Source: an uncultured Clostridia bacterium (GTDB lineage Bacteria; Bacillota; Clostridia; Christensenellales; Borkfalkiaceae). Taken from it: a stretch of 10,086 nt of DNA. Under the pieces are notes generated by a model. That model did not search any database. It had not been told where the DNA came from and worked only from the letters and a program-made list of their open reading frames with translations. A program made the position numbers and the translations under genes. The stretch is taken from positions 1 to 10,086 of the forward strand of contig CAKQSB010000026.1 in the NCBI GenBank assembly GCA_934271735.1, given 5' to 3'. This document shows positions 7,388 to 10,086 of the stretch, piece by piece (position 1 is the first letter of the stretch; each line of letters begins with the position of its first letter).

Positions 7388-7416
7388 ATCGGTATCGATT
7401 TCGATATAAGACCGAT
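7388..7416 (+). other. Hairpin after typA
   Basis: ATCGGT (7388-7393) pairs with ACCGAT (7411-7416) and encloses ATCG/CGAT (7394-7397 with 7402-7405). An AT-rich stretch with five Ts follows about 12 nt later, so termination here would be weak. The whole 7370-7416 stretch is rich in ATCGAT-like words that could pair in other ways. Confidence 0.35.
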
Positions 7417-7438
7417 AAAAATTTATATTTTTAAAATC

Positions 7439-7464
7439 AGGGGCGATTGATTAAACCGCCCCTA
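7439..7464 (-). repeat. REP-like GGGGCG palindrome, copy 1
   Basis: AGGGGCG (7439-7445) pairs perfectly with CGCCCCT (7457-7463) around an 11-nt loop. On the minus strand it shares TTTAATCAATCGCCC with copy 2, and the flanking GTAGGGGCG pattern with copy 3. Confidence 0.7.
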
Positions 7465-7497
7465 TAATTTATAATACGATATATACAACAGACAGAC

Positions 7498-7527
7498 AGG
7501 CGGGCGATTGATTAAAACGCCTCTACG
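7498..7527 (-). repeat. REP-like GGGGCG palindrome, copy 2
   Basis: AGGCG (7498-7502) pairs with CGCCT (7518-7522). The minus strand reads GTAGAGGCG, then TTTTAATCAATCGCCCGCC. It has the same orientation as copy 1, with a degenerate stem. Confidence 0.65.
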
Positions 7528-7544
7528 ATTTTGCAAAACAACAA

Positions 7545-7570
7545 GTAGGGGCGATCATTGATCGCCCGCT
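7545..7570 (+). repeat. REP-like GGGGCG palindrome, copy 3
   Basis: GTAGGGGCGATC, then ATT, then GATCGCCCGC. This is the most symmetric copy and is inverted relative to copies 1 and 2. Confidence 0.7.
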
Positions 7571-7576
7571 TTTTAT
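7549..7576 (+). terminator. Likely terminator of the typA transcript
   Basis: GGGCGATC (7549-7556) pairs perfectly with GATCGCCC (7560-7567) over a 3-nt loop and is followed by GC and a run of five Ts (7570-7574). It overlaps REP-like copy 3, so the repeat may double as terminator. It lies about 190 nt after the typA stop. Confidence 0.55.
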
Positions 7577-7680
7577 ATTTCCGACAATCGTAAAAAACCT
7601 TGCCTTTGCCCTTTGAAAAAGGTGACGGCGAACGCCGACGGAAGAGGACAAAACAAAAAGAATAAAAGTAAAAAGCCCCT

Positions 7681-7700
7681 CTATAAGTCGATTATCAACG
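7681..7700 (+). repeat. Dispersed 17-nt motif, copy 4
   Basis: CTATAAGTCGATTATCAACG: the reference motif with an inserted TC (and one A kept) before the final AACG. It lies between the outer and inner arms on the left side of the nested element; the right side has no matching copy. Confidence 0.55.
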
Positions 7701-7783
7701 GTTTAAGGCTTCCCCATTTAACCGAAAATTTCGAAGAACAGAGTAATTCGGGGGAAGCTGGCGCGTAGCGACTGATGAGGGGG

Positions 7784-7908
7784 ATTGTTCAGACTTATTT
7801 CAAGCCATATTCAAAGCAGGTGAACATTGTTCGCCCGCCTGTGAGAACCTCTTTGTTTTTGGGAAAAGACGAGGATAGCTCACAACTTATTCAAATCTTT
7901 TCACTCAG
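7784..7908. other. Foldable core of the nested element
   Basis: The core holds GGTGAA (7819-7824) paired with TTCGCC (7830-7835). Next comes a longer hairpin in which TGTGAG (7840-7845) pairs with CTCACA (7879-7884) and CCTC (7848-7851) with GAGG (7871-7874). No reading frame of use is visible. Which strand, if either, is transcribed is unknown. Confidence 0.4.
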
Positions 7909-8030
7909 CCCCTCATCCGGCGCAGTACGCGCCACCTTCGCCCCCTTTTAAGTTTTACGGCTTATTTTAACGTTATCTAAGGGCGAAGGCTTTTTATTTT
8001 GTTTTGGTTTGGTTTTTGTCCTCTTCCGTC

Positions 8031-8077
8031 TTTTGCCCGCTTAGGCGAGCAAAATCCACCTTCCCCAACCGGGAAGG
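8031..8077. repeat. Two hairpins at the right end of the nested element
   Basis: TTTTGCCCGC (8031-8040) pairs with GCGAGCAAAA (8045-8054) with one mismatch and a 4-nt loop. Next, CCTTCCC (8059-8065) pairs with GGGAAGG (8071-8077) over 5 nt. The left end has smaller counterparts: CCTTT/AAAGG (7610-7622) and GGC/GCC (7627-7636). Confidence 0.6.
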
Positions 8078-8113
8078 CTGATTTTATTCCTACATTTCGC
8101 AATCGGAAAGGCT

Positions 8114-8160
8114 AAAACAAAAAAGCTTTCGACGGGGAAAATCTACCGCCGAAAGCTTTT
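8114..8160 (-). terminator. Rho-independent terminator of the LRR gene
   Basis: AAAAGCTTTCG (8121-8131) pairs perfectly with CGAAAGCTTTT (8150-8160), and an inner CGG/CCG (8133-8135 with 8146-8148) pairs after one mismatch. On the minus strand the stem runs into TTTTTTGTTTT. It starts 33 nt after the LRR stop codon. The plus side is also T-rich, so some bidirectional action is possible. Confidence 0.85.
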
Positions 8161-8193
8161 CGTTTATATTTGTTTATTTAGCTTTACAACCCG

Positions 8194-10086
8194 TTACAAT
8201 ACATCATCGCCGTCGGAACATTTTATTGTAATACCTTGTGTATAATCCTCTGAACCTTTCTCAACAGCTTTCCATTGCTCCATAGTCCCATTAAATGTCA
8301 CGCTCGTTAAGCTGCTGCAAACGGAAAATGCGCCATCTCCGATACTTGTCACGCTACTCGGTATTTCAACACTCGTTAGATTTCCACATCCGAAAAACGC
8401 ACGCCCTTCGATACTTGTCACCCCATCAGGTACTGTCACTCTCGTTAAACTGCAACCTGCAAATGACTCTTCCCCTATACTTGTCACGCTTCCGTCCGAA
8501 GGAATAACACTTGCTTTACAACCAACAACAAGTTTTTTTGAAGATTTTTCCACCACACAATTATTTACGCTGTAATAAATTTCATTTTCTAAGGAAACTT
8601 TTATCTGTTCAAGATTGTCACAATAAGAAAATGCTCCCACTTCAATACTTATCACGCTGCTCGGTATCGTCACGCTCGTTAAACTGCAACCTACAAATGA
8701 CTCTTCCCCTATACTTGTCACGCTTCCGTCCGAAGGAATAATACTTGTGTTGCAACCAGCGACAAGTTTTTTTGAAGATTTTTCCACTACACAATTATTT
8801 ACGCTGTAATATATTTCATTTTCCGAGGAAACTTTTATCTGTTCAAGATTGTTGCAAAAAGAAAATACCCCTCTTCCGATACTTGTCACACTGCTCGGTA
8901 TCGTAACGCTCGTTAAACTACCGCAATAGGAAAATGCAGAACTTCCGATACTTGCCACACCTTCCGGTATCGTAACGCTCGTTAAACCGCTACAACCGGA
9001 AAACGCAAAAATTCCGATACTTGTCACACCTTCCGGTATCGTAATGCTCGTTAAACTACCGCAATCGAAAAACACACGACTTCCGATACTTGTAACACTG
9101 CTCGGTATCGTAACGCTCGTTAAACTACCGCAATAGGAAAATGTTCCATATCCGATATTTGTCACACCTTCCGGTATCGTAACGCTCGTTAAACTACCGC
9201 AATAGGAAAATATTCCATATCCGATACTTGTAACACTGCTCGGTATCGTAACGCTCGTTAAACTACCGCAATAGGAAAATGCGCCACCTCCGATACTTGT
9301 CACACCTTCCGGTATCGTAACGCTCGTTAAACTACCGCAAGAGCAAAATGCTTCATATCCGATACTTGTCACACTGCTCGGTATTTCAACACTCGTTAAA
9401 CTGTTGCAACCGAAAAACGCAACATCTGCAATACCGCGAGTTCCGGGTGTGATATTTACGGAAATAATAGTGTTATCAACAACACCGATCGCCCATTTAT
9501 CGACATAAACAATCCCGTCGGTTTTTGTATAAAGTTTTTCGTTGCAATCGTTAAACGCACGTCTTCCGATACTTGTCACACTACTCGGTATCGTAATGCT
9601 CGTTAAACTACCGCAATAGGAAAATGCGCCATCTCCGATACTTGTCACGCTGCTCGGTATCGTAATGCTCGTTAAACTACCGCAATAGACAAATGCGTCA
9701 TCGCCGATACTTGTCACACTACCCGGTATCGTTACATTCGTTAAGCTGCCGCAATTAGCAAACGCCCGTGTCCCGATACTTATCACACCACTCGGTATCG
9801 TAATGCTCATTAAACCGCTACAACCGGAAAACGCTTCATATCCGATACTTGTCACGCTGCTCGGTATCGTAACGCTCGTTAAACTACCGCAATCGGAAAA
9901 CACACGACTTCCGATACTTGTCACGCTGCTCGGTATCGTAATGATCGTTAAACTACCGCAATAGACAAATGCGCCATCTCCGATACTTGTCACACTACCC
10001 GGTATCGTCACGCTCGTTAAACTACCGCAAAAGGAAAACGCTTCATCTCCGATACTTGTCACGCTGCTCGGTATCGTAACGCTCGT
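8194..10086 (-). CDS. BspA-like leucine-rich-repeat protein (5' end outside the window)
   Basis: The reading frame is open through the right edge, so at least 630 residues are present and the true start is not in view; the first GTG is just a repeat codon. About 22 copies of a 23-residue LRR_5/BspA unit (SVTSIG..AFS.CGSLTSVTIPS) run through it. Proteins of this kind usually serve as surface or secreted binding proteins in gut bacteria and protists. Three stretches break the pattern, counted from the window edge: residues about 181-216 (LYTKTDGIVYVDKWAIGV...), and a 78-residue block in two tandem copies at about 412-489 and 490-567, each with NEIYYSVNNCVVEKSSKKLV. The C-terminus (598-630, NGTMEQWKAVEKG...) is a common end for such proteins. 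No LPXTG or membrane anchor occurs at the C-terminus; any signal peptide would be beyond the edge. Ligand unknown. Confidence 0.9.
   Translation of the reverse strand, partial: TSVTIPSSVTSIGDEAFSFCGSLTSVTIPGSVTSIGDGAFVYCGSLTIITIPSSVTSIGSRVFSDCGSLTSVTIPSSVTSIGYEAFSGCSGLMSITIPSGVISIGTRAFANCGSLTNVTIPGSVTSIGDDAFVYCGSLTSITIPSSVTSIGDGAFSYCGSLTSITIPSSVTSIGRRAFNDCNEKLYTKTDGIVYVDKWAIGVVDNTIISVNITPGTRGIADVAFFGCNSLTSVEIPSSVTSIGYEAFCSCGSLTSVTIPEGVTSIGGGAFSYCGSLTSVTIPSSVTSIGYGIFSYCGSLTSVTIPEGVTNIGYGTFSYCGSLTSVTIPSSVTSIGSRVFFDCGSLTSITIPEGVTSIGIFAFSGCSGLTSVTIPEGVASIGSSAFSYCGSLTSVTIPSSVTSIGRGVFSFCNNLEQIKVSSENEIYYSVNNCVVEKSSKKLVAGCNTSIIPSDGSVTSIGEESFVGCSLTSVTIPSSVISIEVGAFSYCDNLEQIKVSLENEIYYSVNNCVVEKSSKKLVVGCKASVIPSDGSVTSIGEESFAGCSLTRVTVPDGVTSIEGRAFFGCGNLTSVEIPSSVTSIGDGAFSVCSSLTSVTFNGTMEQWKAVEKGSEDYTQGITIKCSDGDDVL
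8290..10086 (-). repeat. 69-bp tandem repeat array within the LRR gene
   Basis: The array is in units of 69 bp, many nearly identical at DNA level, including silent positions: CCGATACTTGTCACACTGCT and CTCGTTAAACTACCGCAATA recur again and again. This points to recent unit duplication or gene conversion and makes copy number prone to change. Confidence 0.85.
8435..8902 (-). repeat. 234-bp tandem duplication inside the LRR gene
   Basis: Two consecutive 234-bp (78-codon) units, about 8435-8668 and 8669-8902, are nearly identical over most of their length. For example, the ACTCTTCCCCTATACTTGTC segment starts at 8466 and again at 8700. Exact ends blur into the 69-bp repeats. Each unit carries one LRR pair plus the EKSSKKL insert. 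Confidence 0.8.

Larger units (their letters stand above)
7610..8077. mobile_element. Symmetric nested inverted-repeat element (MITE-like, no transposase)
   Basis: Two levels of inverted repeats share one centre. The outer arms are GACGGAAGAGGACAAAA (7637-7653), a perfect 17-bp match to 8014-8030; similarity continues through A-rich sequence to AAAAAGCC (7670-7677), matching 7988-7995. Beyond them each end has a GGTG and one or two small hairpins (7610-7636; 8031-8077). The inner arms pair at TGGCGCGTA (7759-7767) with 7926-7934 and at GATGAGGGG (7774-7782) with 7909-7917. A 125-nt core remains (7784-7908). The element encodes nothing. It may be a non-autonomous mobile element or a structured RNA. 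No target-site duplication was identified, and the exact ends are uncertain. Confidence 0.55.
7361..8193. other. Repeat-rich intergenic region
   Basis: No coding region is convincing on either strand. From left to right it holds a weak hairpin after typA (7388-7416), three REP-like palindromes (7439-7570), the symmetric nested inverted-repeat element (7610-8077) with a copy of the 17-nt motif inside it (7681-7700), and the terminator of the LRR gene (8114-8160). typA and the LRR gene converge on this region. Confidence 0.75.

Noticed and set aside
8295..8741. Two rightward open frames with repeated LYLSRFRPKE ends
   Set aside because: They are antisense to the LRR gene, and their repeats only reflect the 69-bp and 234-bp repeats of that gene.
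10060..10062. GTG as a true start of the LRR protein
   Set aside because: The frame and the repeat pattern continue without a break to the window edge, so the GTG is an internal Val codon.
8194..10086. CRISPR-like regular repeats
   Set aside because: The 69-bp units are coding, translate to 23-residue LRRs and have no unique spacers.

Overview
The window looks like part of a chromosome from a low-to-moderate G+C, Gram-positive, anaerobic gut-type bacterium of the Clostridia (Bacillota). Three things point that way: consensus sigma-A-type promoters with AT-rich surroundings, a BspA-like leucine-rich-repeat protein of the kind common in uncultured gut Clostridia, and palindromic intergenic repeats of the GGGGCGAT/ATCGCCC and GGAAGGTGG/GATGAGGGG types. 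The lineage is an inference from style; no rRNA or other phylogenetic marker was compared.

Layout. Positions 1-340 are intergenic. They hold a textbook promoter firing leftward out of the window (119-147), two adjacent perfect palindromes at the edge (1-41) and the terminator (264-300) of the first gene. Four leftward genes follow in transcription order from 5375 down to 341: a type I L-asparaginase (ansA), a half-size ABC exporter, a four-helix membrane protein of unknown function, and a sugar 1-kinase closely resembling N-acetylhexosamine 1-kinase (NahK). The kinase has its own extended -10 promoter and a structured leader RNA, so it is probably a separate unit. A 158-bp divergent promoter region (5376-5533) separates ansA from the rightward typA/bipA GTPase gene (5534-7360).

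Positions 7361-8193 carry no convincing gene but are dense in structure: three REP-like GGGGCG palindromes (7439-7570), then a symmetric, nested inverted-repeat element of about 470 bp (7610-8077). The element is built from four copies of one hairpin-bearing module, two facing right and two facing left, around a 125-nt core that can itself fold. A strong terminator (8114-8160) then serves the last gene, a leftward BspA-like LRR protein (8194 to the right edge). Its start lies outside the window, and it consists almost wholly of 69-bp (23-residue) repeats.

A 17-nt motif, CTATAAGTCGATTAACG with small variations, recurs four times in non-coding DNA (330, 2495, 4288, 7681) and is unexplained. The genes do not form one obvious pathway. 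AnsA supplies aspartate and ammonia from asparagine, the kinase feeds amino sugars into sugar-1-phosphate metabolism, TypA is a ribosome-associated housekeeping GTPase, and the LRR protein is probably surface-exposed. The most unusual material is the nested palindromic element and the kinase leader RNA.
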